Source: Himantopus leucocephalus (lineage: Eukaryota; Chordata; Aves; Charadriiformes; Recurvirostridae). From it: a stretch of 64,000 bases of DNA. Below, one piece after another: positions 47,261-59,549 of this stretch (its first letter is position 1; every line of letters starts with the position of its first letter). The notes under the pieces are model-generated. The model did not search any database and was not told the origin of the DNA. It saw nothing but the letters and a program-made list of their open reading frames with translations. The stretch spans positions 75,755,265 through 75,819,264 of the forward strand of contig RSEF01000001.1 in NCBI GenBank assembly GCA_003993805.1, in the 5' to 3' direction. Position numbers and translations under genes: made by a program.

Positions 47261-48201
47261 ACTTCCTAGTCTCACACTCCCATGTACTGAATGAAGTGTA
47301 ATGGAGATGTATGTGATTACTCATTTAATAACTATTACAAAGGGTTTGAATAATGGGACAGATCTCAGGTTGTTTTTACAGCCCTAAATGTAGTATTTCC
47401 TCCTTCACACGCTGTCGCCTGAACTGTTGGGGAGAATCAACTGTCTGCACGGGTGATAGGAAAGAAGTAGTAATAAGTGAAGCTGTGTGGCAGTGTAAAA
47501 ACCAAAATACTCCAGTTAACAATGACTGAAGAGTGAAATGAAGCTTTGGATGTCCTCATTTAGGTGAGGACAGGAGGGAACGGGGGGAAAAACATGAGCA
47601 CTGGCAGAGAACGTGAATAGAGGGAGTTGTCTGGATCAGAGACATACTGGTTATAGGTCTGAACCGTCCTGGTACGAGATGGCTTTCTGACTGTGGGATG
47701 ACCAACAGCCTCAAAATTATAGGATATACAACTCTGACTCAGAAGACAGATGATTTTTCTGATAGATATCTAGAAGACCTAACATTTTCTTTTTAATAAC
47801 CTAACTGTTGTAGTCTCAACAGATCCGTGGTTTGCAAAAATGCAAATTTCTGTATGTCTGATGAGGTAGGCTGTATGGAGTGGATGTTGTCAACAAGCTG
47901 ACTGGTGCTGGTGCTGCTCCGTCTCTTCAGGGATAATAGAATCTGGGAACAATTAAGAGGCAGCTTAATCAGTTCCTGGGGGCAGGAGCATACCCTCTTG
48001 CTTTTCAGCATTCCCTTGGCTGACTCATGAACTCTGTTGATTGACTTGGGAAGCAAATGAATCCAGCTCTCCTCCACAAGGAAGAGTTATGAAGGCAAGG
48101 TGGTGAGAGGAATACATCAGATCTCGGGCAGCTCCTGCCCTCTCTGCTGGGAAATGTGTGGAATTTACAATGGCTACATAGCTGCTAAAAAGTAGGATTT
48201 C

Positions 48202-48228
48202 TTTTTNTTTTTTTTTTTTTTTTTTTTT
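48202..48228 (+). repeat. Poly-T run with N
   Basis: A T homopolymer interrupted by N at 48207; an unresolved homopolymer in intron 1. Confidence 0.85.
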
Positions 48229-48594
48229 GGCCTTGAAGTTCTCTCCATCCTTTAAATTAAGGACTACAACAAGCTATAGCTGGGAAATGCTCACGCATGA
48301 GCCCAGAGGAAGGACAGTCTTGGCAGCTTGCTAGAAAGTATACCGCAACTAACTATAGTTGTCCAAAAATAATTGCAGCCATAAGATTTGCAAACGCTTT
48401 GTATATATTTTGGTAAATCAAGGAAATCATGCATTTAGATTCACGGGTCCTCGGGCTACTTTCTCATTATCCAGGCATTCCCAAGCAGGTAACTAAGAAC
48501 TCTGCTTTGGGGTGCAGGTGAACATCCCTGCTTTAATGCAGTTTGTATTTCCATTTTTCCTTCCACCCAGGAATCCTAAGGGCATTAGCGGCTG

Positions 48595-48775
48595 GTTAAT
48601 GAGTGCAGGCAGGCAGGATCCCTGGGAGCTGGGCAGCATCCTGGTCTCGCAGGTGAGGCACGGCGCAGTGCAGAAGGGTTAGGTGACCTGCCACAAGCTT
48701 CCTGCCTGAGCACGGGCAGTCCGCAATACAAACCAGATCATCTGCCTTCCAGTCCTACATGTGGAAAACACAAGA
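48595..48775 (+). mobile_element. Degraded MIR-type SINE, sense
   Basis: CAGGTGAGGCACGG followed by GGTTAGGTGACCTGCC, then CAATACAAACCAGATCATCT and GCCTTCCAGTCCTACATG follow the order of a MIR tail (GATGAGG, TTAAGTGACTTGCCC, GAACCCAGATCTCCTGACTCCCAGT). Divergence is high; boundaries are approximate. Confidence 0.6.
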
Positions 48776-49389
48776 GCGCTTAAACATTTTGAGCGCTCTC
48801 GTGCTTTTTCTTTAGCGTTACTTAGTTCTTTTGCCAAAAAGTATCTTCTTTTTTCCTTTTTTTTTTTTTTTTAATACTGTATTTTGATGGTGGTATGCTC
48901 TAGGTAGTTACTCATCTCCCAGGCACACAGAGCAGGGGGATAAACGCTTGCAATACAGCAAAGCACATGCAAGGAAGGGAGGAGATGCACGAGCAGGACT
49001 TGCCTTTAACCAGATGTGGTTTATGATATCTTACATTCAAGGATGAGAAAAAGGCTAGTGGTTAAAAACAAAAACAAACCCAACAGCCTCCCAGAGGCTG
49101 AGTGGGCTGGTGACAGGAGAAGCTGCTGAGGGGGGAGAAGAGACAAGCACATGGAAAATAAGCTCCTGCTCCCTCAAAAACATGCATGCAGAATGATAGC
49201 GGGGTGGGTGTGGGGGCGTGTAAGCAAGTAACATCCCAGAAGCTGGAAGAATAAAATGAAAAGGCAGCAGGATCAGCCCGCAGATGAAAGGCAGCCCCTT
49301 TAACATTTGCTCCCGGACTCCGGCAACTCTCAGCAGTTGGCTGGAGACTAAGCTGGACGGTCCTGTGGAGCTCCAACAAAGGGACGAAA

Positions 49390-50250
49390 CAAACCCCCGT
49401 CCCCCGGGGCCCCCCTCCCCGACAACGCGTGAAACAACTTGATAAATGATTGCTCTGTCAGGGGACCAGGGGATGGAGACGTCTGGGAGCGCAGGGGGAA
49501 TGTATCTAATTCAGGCGTGAGGGGAGCTTGGGGTGGGAGAGGGGAGCAGGCAGAGGGGTGGTGGGATGTGGGGGTACGGTGGTCCCCTGCCTTGGCAGCA
49601 AAATTAAGAAGGATGGAGAAGCGGGAAGGGGCAGGCGGCTGGCTCTCCGGAGGGGTTTCTTGGGAGCGGGCTGACGGGTTGTCCCCTGGCCGGCGGGGCT
49701 CAGGGCTCGGTGGGTTCCCCCGGCTGTGCCCTGCCAGCAGCCCCCCGAGCCCCCGGCCCCGCGCTCGCATTACCTCATTTAATGGGGATGGCAGGAAATA
49801 CAAACCTCCCCCCGCCGCTCCCAGCCCAGTCCAATAAGGGCTGCTGATAGCATTGAAAGCTGCAGAAACAGGAGCCCATGCCCTGGCTCTATTCAAGGGA
49901 ACATTAATTACCCTAAAACAAAAACAAGAGGAGTTCACAGCTGGGGCCCAACACTTCAGATCCCCCTCCCTCCCTCCCTCCTTCCCCTGCTGCTCCTCCA
50001 GAGTATGTGTACGCCAGCTATTTATACAGTTTCCCCTCCCAACCGACTGATACTTGGCCCGGGGCACCCTCGTTGCCCGACCCTCCGCCACTGGGATTTA
50101 CAGGGACGGTGTTGTGCAGGCATCTCGAAGGCAGAGACGGTCCAAGGGCCGGATCTGTGCTGCAAGAGAAGCCGCGTGCCACCACCAACAATTGAAAAAA
50201 AAGAAGGCCATGTAGTTTATGAAAAGCCATGGCAGCTGGAATAGCGAGCG
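49390..50250. promoter_or_regulatory. GC-rich intronic block, candidate enhancer or alternative promoter
   Basis: This block of about 850 bp is clearly richer in G+C and CpG than the intron around it (for example the CCCCCGGGGCC stretch near 49400 and GCCGGCGGGG near 49690). Within it, 49770-49930 combines motifs such as TCATTTAATGGGGATGG, GTCCAATAAGG and ACATTAATTACCC, the dense site mix seen in conserved vertebrate regulatory elements. A 247-codon open frame on the minus strand (49348-50091) and a 132-codon frame on the plus strand overlap here; they match no family and are attributed to composition. Function is inferred only. Confidence 0.4.
49966..49984 (+). repeat. (CCCT)n simple repeat
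   Basis: Short tandem CCCT units at the 3' side of the GC-rich intronic block 49390-50250. Confidence 0.75.
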
Positions 50251-52225
50251 GTCCTGCGTAGTCCAGAGGGCTGCCGATGCAAACCCGGGCTTGGGCGGCT
50301 TATCTTGGCAATGACAGGAGGGAGCAGTGGGGAAGGTTCAGTGAGTCTGGCTGGAAGAAAATAGGGATTCGGTGGTGGAGTATTTTTTTTCCCTCCCCCT
50401 CTGTGGGAACATAGCAGAGAACTTAATTTAGAGCCCTCCCGAGTTGCTGGTTAATAAACGCTTGATCCAGGAGGCAGCTGCTGCCACCACTTACAAGGTG
50501 ACCTGGAGCCCCGTTCCAGCGTGTCCCAGGCCACTATGTCATGAGCACCAGTTGCCAGGAATAGAGAGTGCGGCAACATGTATAAATAAATAAAACGGGG
50601 TTTGAGTGTACTTCTGTGTTTGGCTGATGAAAAGGAAGAGCCTGGCTTCAGGAGAACTAAATGCTGAGTTTTGTTGTTTTGGTTATCTGTTGCTGTCACC
50701 CATCCAAAGAGAAGTTGGCCCCAAGCCTCACTCTTGGGGCACGCTGGCAATAAATATTAACAGAAATAGGTACAATGTGAAGGCTACCTGTGAGGAGGAG
50801 TGGTCTGAAACATGTGGAAGGCAGTGTTTGCCAGCTGTCAGCTCCGAGCACATCCTCACTGCAGAACTTGATCTCCCCTGGGTATTGCCCTTCCCCTTCT
50901 CCTCTATGCCCGCGCTCCAAGGTCTGCGATGAGCTTAGCAAGTGCTTTGGCCCAAGGTAAGGTGGCTCGCCTGCGGTGGAAGCGTTGGGTCTCTTTAGGC
51001 TGCTAACCCTCTGACTGTGCGGTAAAGACAGAGGCTACAGCACCTGAGTGCTCGAAGCCCTCTAGCACCTCCCCGAATTCATCTTGTGTCTCCAAAAGAT
51101 TAATGAAGTCCCCCACAGTTTATAGGAAAATAATTTTGGAACAGTAACGCATATATATAGCATGAGAGCTATGAGAGATGTCCCTGGAAGTGTTGGTGTG
51201 AGCAGCCCCTGCAAGAATCCAGCAGCTGGTGTGTAACTGCAAAGTAGCCACTTGCACTCATTTTGGGTTAAGTGAAATAATGTTCAGCTGAGTTAAGTAG
51301 ACCTATTTATAATGTAGAGTGGCCTGGCTGAAGCACTGTTGCAGATTAGGAGGGCAGAAGATAGGGAATTAGTCAACCCTCTTAATGCTTTACCTAACAG
51401 TAAGGAGGAACTGCTGATGGCCATGCCTGCTCTCCTCTTGGTCCTGAAAAGACCATCAGTGCTTTGGTTTGTTACAGAAATAGCTGTCAGCCCTGATAAC
51501 TCTCTTGGACTTCACTTTTGGAAAGAGGGTACAGTTTGCTAAAGTTGCCCTGTATTAGAAAAAATCCAACATGTAGAAAGACTCTTTGTGCTATTCGGTT
51601 TGGCTTATTGAGAAAGGAGGGGAGAGTAGAAAGAGATTTCATATAATATTAGTAGAAAGAGATTTCATATAATATTATCTTTACAGTCTTTCTCCATACT
51701 TCAGTCTATTTCTTGTGGACCTGAAACAGTGGGAATAAATAACCACTAAACCCACAAAAATTAATAATAGTTCAAGCAAGGCAAAGAATTATGTTCTTTG
51801 TGATCATTTGCACTGGGTTGCAGCACCTAAGTTGTAAAAGTGTTAACACGGGAAACTTTTTAGAACTCAGACCTTTCCTTGCAGTCTAGCAGGGAACAAA
51901 TCTTGTCTTGTAACGCTGGATTTTTGCAAGTGTGTACAACAGTCAGGAATGTAGGCAACCCATTTGTTTTTCATTTGCTGCAAGTTCCCAACTCATATAA
52001 GACCATTATCCACCACCATCATTTCACCTTTTTCACCAGCAGCCTTGTCTAGTACTCTGCGCAGTAACCTTCTGCAGAAGGCCAGAGAGGACAACTGAAT
52101 GCAGTGATTTATTTTAAAGCTCCTGCAATACTTTACCAGAACTTGTAGTCTTACATAGTAGTACATAGTGGTACTTGTTGGGTTGGGGTTTTGTTGTTTT
52201 GGTTTTTTTTTTTAAAAAAAAAGGA
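50251..52225. other. Intron 1 unique sequence
   Basis: Only the 26-bp tandem duplication at 51625 stands out; no exon or mobile element recognised. Confidence 0.5.
51625..51676. repeat. Perfect 26-bp tandem duplication
   Basis: The unit beginning AGTAGAAAGAGATTTCATAT occurs twice head to tail (51625-51650 and 51651-51676) without mismatch and without an N between, so it looks like a genuine recent tandem duplication within intron 1. Confidence 0.9.
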
Positions 52226-52586
52226 AGTAATTTCCTACACAAAAGGGAAGTATTTTTTCATGCAAGACATAATTAAACTGGAATTCATTGCCACAGGATG
52301 TTGTGGATGCCAGAAGTCGAGATAGGTTCAAAAAGCAATTAAAGAAATTCATGGAAGAGAACTTCATAGAGGGCAATTAAGCGCAAAGATACAATCTCTG
52401 GCACAGGAAGTCTTAAGCCACAGCTTGCTGGAAGCTGGTAGAGGGGAAGCCTTATGGTATGCTTGCGCCATTCTTACACACCCACAAAGTATTTGTTGCT
52501 AGTCACTGTCTCAGGCGGGATATCGGGCTCCCTGGACCTTTGGCCTGACCCAGTCTGATGGTTACATTCATCTGTTGTTCTATAGG
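52226..52586 (+). mobile_element. Ancient CR1 3' end, sense
   Basis: Forward CR1 tail of the older amniote type. It carries GGAATTCATTGCCACAGGAT followed by GTTGTGGATGCCAGAAG, a lysine-rich AAATTCATGGA segment, GAAGCTGG, and the terminal block GGACCTTTGGCCTGACCCAG that ends in TTGTTCTATAG. Order and spacing match a CR1 3' untranslated tail plus the end of ORF2. It lacks the ATTCTGTG tail of young avian CR1. Confidence 0.82.
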
Positions 52587-53339
52587 CAAAATGTGCGGCG
52601 TCCTAGTTTTGCTAAGGAAACGCTAACAGCATGTAGAGATGCGTGTGACCCTTTGGAGTCCCTTTTCTGTGTCCCTTTTTTGCAAGCAAAAAGAAGAATC
52701 AAGACTAGGTCTTCTGGTGGCAGAGGCCGGAGCTGGGCTCACAAGGAAGGAGGGGGCAGTGGGGAAGGAAAGGACACCGGGCTGCTCAACCCCTGTCTTG
52801 CTGGCACACGACGTGGTCTGCAGAGCACACAGCGTGGTGTTTGTGGACGAGCTCCAGACACTTCATGTGCTTCCAGAAAATGTGTGTCTGTGTGAGTCCC
52901 GTCTTCCAGTAACCTGCCTTCGTCTGCCAACTGCTTTCTCTGGTACATTCAAAACATGGTGCCTTTTAAAGTGGACTTAAAATGAGACTTGATGCTGGGT
53001 AATAGCATGTAGGTACATAAAGTAATCCTTCGGATGGAAAGTAACTTGACTTTTAGCCTTTTCTTTAGTTTTATGCTTCCTGCAGTTTCCTTTGGCTCAG
53101 AAAATTAAGTGAAGCACTGTTAATATGCCATTGTATTAAGTGCTGTCGTTCAAGGTAGATAACGCACGTTACTTTGTTATTGGAAAACACTTGATTTATC
53201 TCAATAATGCTGCTTAATTTATATTGAGAACTGTAAAATTTATAACGAAAAAACCTCAGGTCCTCCCTTCCTACCCTGGGCAAGCCTGTAACTGTAAACC
53301 ATGCTGCACTGCTGGAGAATATGTATCGGGGTGCCACAG

Positions 53340-54110
53340 GGATGAGAAGTAGTTCCTGTCTCAAATCCACTGGTGATTCAGAGAAGGAAACAGGCAGTGT
53401 ATTAATTAAATTCATGGATGTTAAAAATGCTAAACGAGCACTACTCAAAAGTGCAAGAGCCTAGAGAGAGATTGAAAGTATCAAGAAAGAAATTCAAGTT
53501 GGAAAGCAGATGCTATCATGTCTGGACATAAATAATCTGAACCAGAGCTAGTTGGTGGGAAGACTTGAGATGTGAGAGCAAGTGTGCCATCTCTTGTCAC
53601 TTTTGGTATTTTGTATTTTCCTTGAACCTTCAGCTCTTGAAGATGCTTTGAAAATATGACCCAAGTATATCCCCACTATAGAGAACCAAACTGAGCCCGG
53701 TGTTTATTATAACTTAAAAAAACCTTGTGAATCCAATAGGTCATGGTTTTTTGGGACCTGACACCTTGTTCTGAATGTTTTAGAGCAGTAAAGCAGACCA
53801 CTAGTTCAAAAGAGGTTATAAGAGCATAATATTGCATGATGTTTTCTTCTTAAATATGTGTAAATACAAAGGAAAGCTACTGACTGCATATAAAGGAAAG
53901 TTATACCATAAAATGTATTAAGACTGGCGGTAACCCCTACCCTTTTGTGTAACCACGCTTGTGGTGTGTTTGTTTCTGAACACCTTAATACCAAAAAGAT
54001 TTTTAAAATGTGTGGAAGTCATAGACTATCAACCAGAATAACAGTGAAAGAATGATCCTATTGTAAAGAAAGATTGAAAGGTCTCAATATATTGGATGCT
54101 TACCTGTATC
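53340..54110 (+). mobile_element. Possible ancient CR1 ORF2 fragment, sense
   Basis: Patches resemble the reverse-transcriptase part of an old CR1 in forward orientation: a region near 53400-53415 reading TATTAATTAAATTCATGGAT (compare the common TAAATTTGCAGATGA block) and a region near 54055-54075 with AAAGATTGAAAGGTCT. Conservation is patchy and no frame stays open, so this is a tentative call. The boundaries mark only the outermost patches. Confidence 0.3.
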
Positions 54111-55929
54111 TAAACAACACAGATACCAAGGGAGCCAAGGAAATTGGGTGACAGAAATAATAGGCTGAGCTGGAGGAGGAGAAAATTGATTTGAACACAA
54201 GGAAGGGCTCCTGAGCAGAAATAGGAAGCTCTGCTCTTGAAACACTTATACTAGACAAATACATTGGAGAGAGAGAGGTAGCAGAGAATACCCTCCAGAT
54301 AGTCCAGGTTTAGAAATAGGATCTCACATGCCTTTTGTCTCCGAATTTTATGCTCAGTGAAGTGAATTGGAAAGCAGGGGGTGGTTAGTGTCATGAATCA
54401 GTAGTGGGTTCATCTCGGTAACCAATATCGGGTTTATTTGACAAAGTAGGAGAGTGGGCACGCTTCAGACATTTGTTCCTTTGGTGGACTTGGGCTAAAT
54501 GCTAAACAAGTGACTCAGGATTTACTGGAAGATATGAGAAGGAATTAGATGGCAAATATACAATGATCTTGCTATGCGAGTCAGTGCTCCGTAGGCTAGC
54601 TGACTGTGCTCAGTGGTCAGTTTTTGATGGAGATGTTTTCCCTCACCAACACGAGGAAAAGATTGGCATCTCCTCAAATACTGTTTGGGTTTTTTTTATC
54701 CAGAGGTGGATGGCCATCAGGTTGGTAATCTCACACCCACCTTTCTCTTTGCCTAAAATGACATGATGTGGGTCATGTTATGTGACCTGCAGGGCAGATG
54801 CGCAGCCTTTCTTCCCTTTGGCATCGCAACACCATCAAGTTTTGTCTGTGTACATTACAATACAACAACAGCTATTCTACTTTTAAGTTCTTGCTCTAAT
54901 CTGAATGGATACACAGGTATGGGCAAAACCTAGTCGAAAAAAGCCTCCTATTTTGTTTGGATGAAAGAGTCGGTGATAGTAACTGTAGAGTTGATATTGC
55001 CTCCTACCAGTTTTCAGAGAAGGCTGAAGGTTTTAGACATGAAAAGCTCTGTTTCTCAGCATTTTTTTCAGCTATTCTTGTTGTGACTTAAGCCATCTTT
55101 TCCTTGAATGCAGCTCACACAATGAAGTTAAAATCATGTCTTCCCTGTTTCCTTCCTCTTTCATTTTGAGCTACTTTCATGTCCAGGATTTGTCCGCCTC
55201 CTCGCATTGAACCTTCTGAGCAGGTTCTGGATGAGGCCACCGGCCCAGCTTGTTCTCATTTCTTGTCCTGAGTCATGCCTAATATTAGATACCTTGGAAG
55301 AAAGAATAAAATCCTGCAAAGACAAGTGGGAAAGCTGCAGAATTCTCTTGACTCCAATTGCTGACATTGTTGATGTTCTGTGGTTTTTAATCTTATTAGG
55401 ATTATTGCTTCAATAAATACCTTGCAGAGAAGAGTTCTGTGGGTTAGTTCTGTCTGTATGGGTGCAGCAGTATTTTCTTTCATCACTTCTAAATCTATTG
55501 TCTTTTATTTAGTTGGACAACTCCTTGCTCCTGTCTTATTGGGAGAGAAAGAGGGTGAGAATGGAGAATAAGTGCATCCAGATGGCTTTCTCTGCCTGCT
55601 TTAAGTATCATATGCTCGGATCATTTCACCTCTTACTTATTGCCCCTTGAACATAGCCCAGAAATTTGAAAATCATTAGAGTTCTTATTCAGCAGACTTT
55701 TAAATGGAACGTAGGCCAGCCAGAGTCATGCTAACCAGGCTTCAACGAGCCTGAGTTTCGTACTGTGTGTATTTTGTAACTGAGTTCTTAGACGAGCATC
55801 TTTCTGGAGCTCTAATTTATGTCAACAATTTCTGGACTTTTAAGTTTCTGATATTTTGTTTTGTTACAAAGAGAAACAGGTTGAACACAATGTTCGAAAT
55901 GGAATTTGTGTTTTTCATATCATTCTTTA

Positions 55930-56830
55930 TCTCTCTCTAATACAAAGCTCCACATCTGCTTTGTGGTTTTGACAATGACTGGAAACTAAGCAGATGTTTT
56001 CCCCTGCACTGTCCACGAGGGCACTTAGATCTTTCTCCGAATGGTTACAATTAATGTGGAACCCATCCATGTCTTCAATTAGTTCAAACTCTCCTTGCCA
56101 ATTTGCATAACCCTGCACTCATGTGTACTAGCGTTTATTTGCTGTAACTTGGGTGGATCCTTCAGATTTATTTTTTTTTTAATTCTCATGGTTTTTAGCT
56201 AACATAGAGCAGTATCATCAATGATTTTTTTTTTCCTATTTCACATTGTATATGCCCCTTTCCAGATCATTTAATATATTAAATGTTGATCATAGTATCC
56301 GCCCCTGGGACTTCCCCCATTAACCTTCTTGAAAACTGGCCATTTATTCATGCTGTTCGGTTTTTGTAAATTAGCTTTAATCTATTGACAGATGTTTACC
56401 TCTCACCCCATGACTAGTTTCCCTAATAGGCTGCAGTGATTAATATTACCAAAGGCTGTTTGAAAATCCAAATTAATTATATCTACCAGTTTTTCTTTAA
56501 CCACTGTCTTGACTCTCCTTATAGAAAATATGGAGGTGCCCATTTTTCTTATGGAAATACCATGCTAATCTGTGCCTCCTGTATGGCATTAATCTAACTT
56601 TCATAACTACCCAGTTGAGCCATTTTACCAGGTACTAAAGTAAGGTTTACAAGTGTCTGTAATTCCCAAGCTCACTGTTGCTTTTTATACACAAACGCAC
56701 GGTATCGCCTGCCCTGCAGCTTTGCCACTTCCTATTTAATTTTAATGATCGAGCTGCCAGCAAAATACGTAATACACCGCTTCGCTCTTAACATTGTTTG
56801 AAACTCGGGCAAGTGCTACCCGGGCCAGTT
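55930..56830 (-). mobile_element. Ancient CR1 ORF2 region, antisense
   Basis: The complement of CR1 reverse-transcriptase coding sequence is visible as an ordered series: CCTTTCCAGATCATTTAATA near 56258, CCCCTGGGACTTCCCCCATT near 56303, CCAAAGGCTGTTTGAAAATC then ATATCTACC near 56450-56490, AATACCATGCTAATCTGTGC near 56556, and GTGTCTGTAATTCCC near 56655. This order and spacing is characteristic of inverted CR1 copies in amniote genomes. The copy is interrupted by small indels and retains no coding capacity. Confidence 0.75.
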
Positions 56831-57099
56831 TGTTTCCAATTTAAATTAATTTTATGTGACTCCAGGCATCAGTGGCAGGCTGCCCTGGGTTTTTACAGCG
56901 CCTGCTCTTGAACTGCTCGTTACTGGCCCCCGTCAAGGGCTCCTGCAGGGATCTGCGGCTGCATTGCTCTCCTATACCGATTTGTTTGGTGCAGCCAGCG
57001 CAGCCTCTCTCGTACGCTTCTCACTCTGGAGACAGGCTTTTAAAAGGTCTTCCGAGTATCTTGACGACACCTTACCCTCAAACTTTTGGGAAGCTTAAA

Positions 57100-57560
57100 C
57101 AGGTTTGTTAAAATTGGAGATTTTCATTTTTTAATTCAAACAAGTAAGCAATCAATTGTCATTTAAATATGATTTTAATATATTTGGCCTTTTACGTTCG
57201 TAACAGTTGGATTATTTCTGGATCTTGCTAACGTCTGGAGATTTACAGCAAAATTCAGTCTTTACATTCAATTTAGTATTTTCTTCTGTACATGTTTAAG
57301 AAATTTATGGCTTTAATGTACATTTACTTGGATTCATTTTAATGTTTTATGTTACAAAATCATAACTGTTTCTTCCAGTTTACAGCATAAACTATTTGCA
57401 TATGACCTGTATTAAGGTGCTCTTAGTTAAAAATCTAATTAAAAAATGCACTAAAACTTTTAAAATCTGTTTTGATGATGCAGTTTAGTATGAAATTGTG
57501 TTAAATGAGACGCTTTGCACCTAGAACTGATTTACTGCAGTTAGCCGACTGACCCAGTTG
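57100..57560. promoter_or_regulatory. AT-rich block with octamer-like and TAAT sites, candidate conserved element
   Basis: A repeat-free AT-rich stretch holds an octamer-like site (TATTTGCATATG near 57394), AAATCTAATTAAAAAATGC and several TTTAAT motifs. It lies directly after the ancient CR1 at 55930-56830. The call is by appearance only. Confidence 0.3.
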
Positions 57561-58914
57561 GTTTTGGGTCCTCCGGGGCTCTATGAAGTCAACATCTCAG
57601 CATCTCACATAAAGGTTTTTATTCAGAATTTGGAAGAGGAAAGTCAGTTTTTTGGCTTGCAGCTCAGTGCTTCCCCGGTGCGCTAAGGGTTGTGCTCAGG
57701 TCGTAGGTAGGTGCTTGGCAGCAGCCACGTCCTCCCACGTGCTGTGCCGCCTTGCGACTGCGAGACGGGCGGGGAAAGGCTGATCCACCTGTAAAATGAC
57801 ACAGGGAAGAAAACTCAACCATCTGATTGCTTTTAGGATTTTCAATCCTAAAACCTCCCCGTGCCTGGGCATCGGTGATGGCCAGGAGCCTCTGCAGAGC
57901 TGTGAGCAAGCGGAGGGTGGGACGATGCAGGCACGGGAGCGGGGCACCAGCCTAGCAGTGTTGCTATAAAGTTACCCATGAAATTTCATCCAGAGTGAGG
58001 GGAATAAACAGAAATGAAGCGCGTACTCTTCGCCGCTCGCAGATGGGCTCCACACATGTCAGGGCTCAATTTATCCTATCAGTAAGGTCTATTCTGGGCT
58101 CTTCTGTGTTTTCTGCCAGTTCAGTCTGGGAGTCGTTTTACACCTCTTGGCAAATATTTGGTTTGGATGTTTTTAGGTGTAATTTAAATGATTGATTAAA
58201 AGTCAGAGAAAGCTTCAGCTCTTGCTGGTTATAGTATTTTCAAATTTAGCTTTAGATAAGTTTTAAAGGTATTAGGGTATCTTAAGTATTTGAGTGTAAA
58301 GTTTCAGTGGAACAAAACAGCCCATATTGCGGTTCTTGTAGATTTTGCACTGGTGCTGGTATCCCAAGTCAGAGCCTGTTTGTGTCTACCTTAGTGATAC
58401 AGTTAATATTCAAATGGTTTAAGGTTTATATTTCTGATTGTGGCGGGGTGGGGAAATTTCCGTAGAAAGTATTGAAAATGTTAGGCTAAGCATCGCTTCT
58501 CCATTTCTAAGTACTCAAGTGCATCTTGGATGTAGACTCAGATACTGCGGTTATTGGCACATTATACCCAATCATCCTATTTATCTCCCACCCTTGTAGT
58601 GTCATGCAGATTCCTTCCTATAGTTTGTGGTGGTGTCCTTCAGAGGCATTGCAAACTTTTCGGCTACTTAAACACGCTTTCCACGTCTTACATTTTGACT
58701 GGCTTCGAAACCTCTTCCCCTCACACCTTCTTGGGTTTAATTGCCCTGAGCTGATTTCCTGCGATGCAGTTATTTCCCCTGACCCTGCCGCTGTGGTTAC
58801 ATCCCGTGCTGTGTCTGGTCCCAGCAGCCCTTGAAACGTGGTCCTTGGCATGCGAGTGCTTGGCGATTGCTATCCTAACTGTGCTTCTTCAGACACCACA
58901 GTGCATCTCAGATG

Positions 58915-59085
58915 TTTAGAGAACTCAGCCTCGCAGCTTTCCTGTGCATTAAGAAAATATTTTCTCCATTTTATGGAACAACAAAGTGACATGCCCAACA
59001 TCGTGAAGGAAGTCTGTGGTGCAGATGGGAAACGAACTCTGATCTCCCAGTGTCTGTCCAGTACCTTAATTACGTGATCATCTCC
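58915..59085 (+). mobile_element. MIR-type SINE tail, sense
   Basis: TCCATTTTATGGAACAACAA, AGTGACATGCCCAACATCGT, AGTCTGTGGTGCAGATGGGA and AACTCTGATCTCCCAGTGTC follow in order the tail of MIR (CCATTTTACAGATGAGG, AAGTGACTTGCCCAAGGTCA, TGGCAGAGCTGGGA, ACCCAGGTCTCCC). This is a good match for such an old repeat. Confidence 0.72.
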
Positions 59086-59549
59086 ACTGCCTCATCTCAA
59101 ATTCGTCTCTTGAAGTTGAACGAGCGTGTCAAACTGCATTTTTCATCTCTTTTCTCTTGCCTCTGCTTATAGCTTGAGGCATTGGAGGAGAGTGGAGTTT
59201 TTACATGTTAGGAGTCTTCTTCAATACTGTTCTTTTATCCCCCCTTTTTTTTGCCTCCCTTCTTACATCCCAAGTTGTGTGAAATCAAGTCTTTATTCCC
59301 TTCTACATCTGAAATGTTGTTTTCTGTATTCATACACATACTTGCTGTCAAAAGTTTCATCTCTGTCCTCCTTTTTAATGCTGTAACAAGAATATTTTTT
59401 TTTAGGGCCCTCACATTTCCCCTCCTCTATGACATTCAGCTCTAGGCAACCAGTGTTTTCGGTGTTTGCCCTCTAAATCACATTCTTTCCTGTTCAAATT
59501 TTACTATCGCCAGCCTGACTGAGCATGGAATACAAACCTTTTTCTGCCT

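Noticed and set aside
49348..50091. 247-codon minus-strand frame in the GC-rich intronic block
   Set aside because: No domain recognised, Pro/Ser/Gly-rich, overlapped by a plus-strand frame; attributed to base composition, although the region itself is kept as a regulatory candidate.
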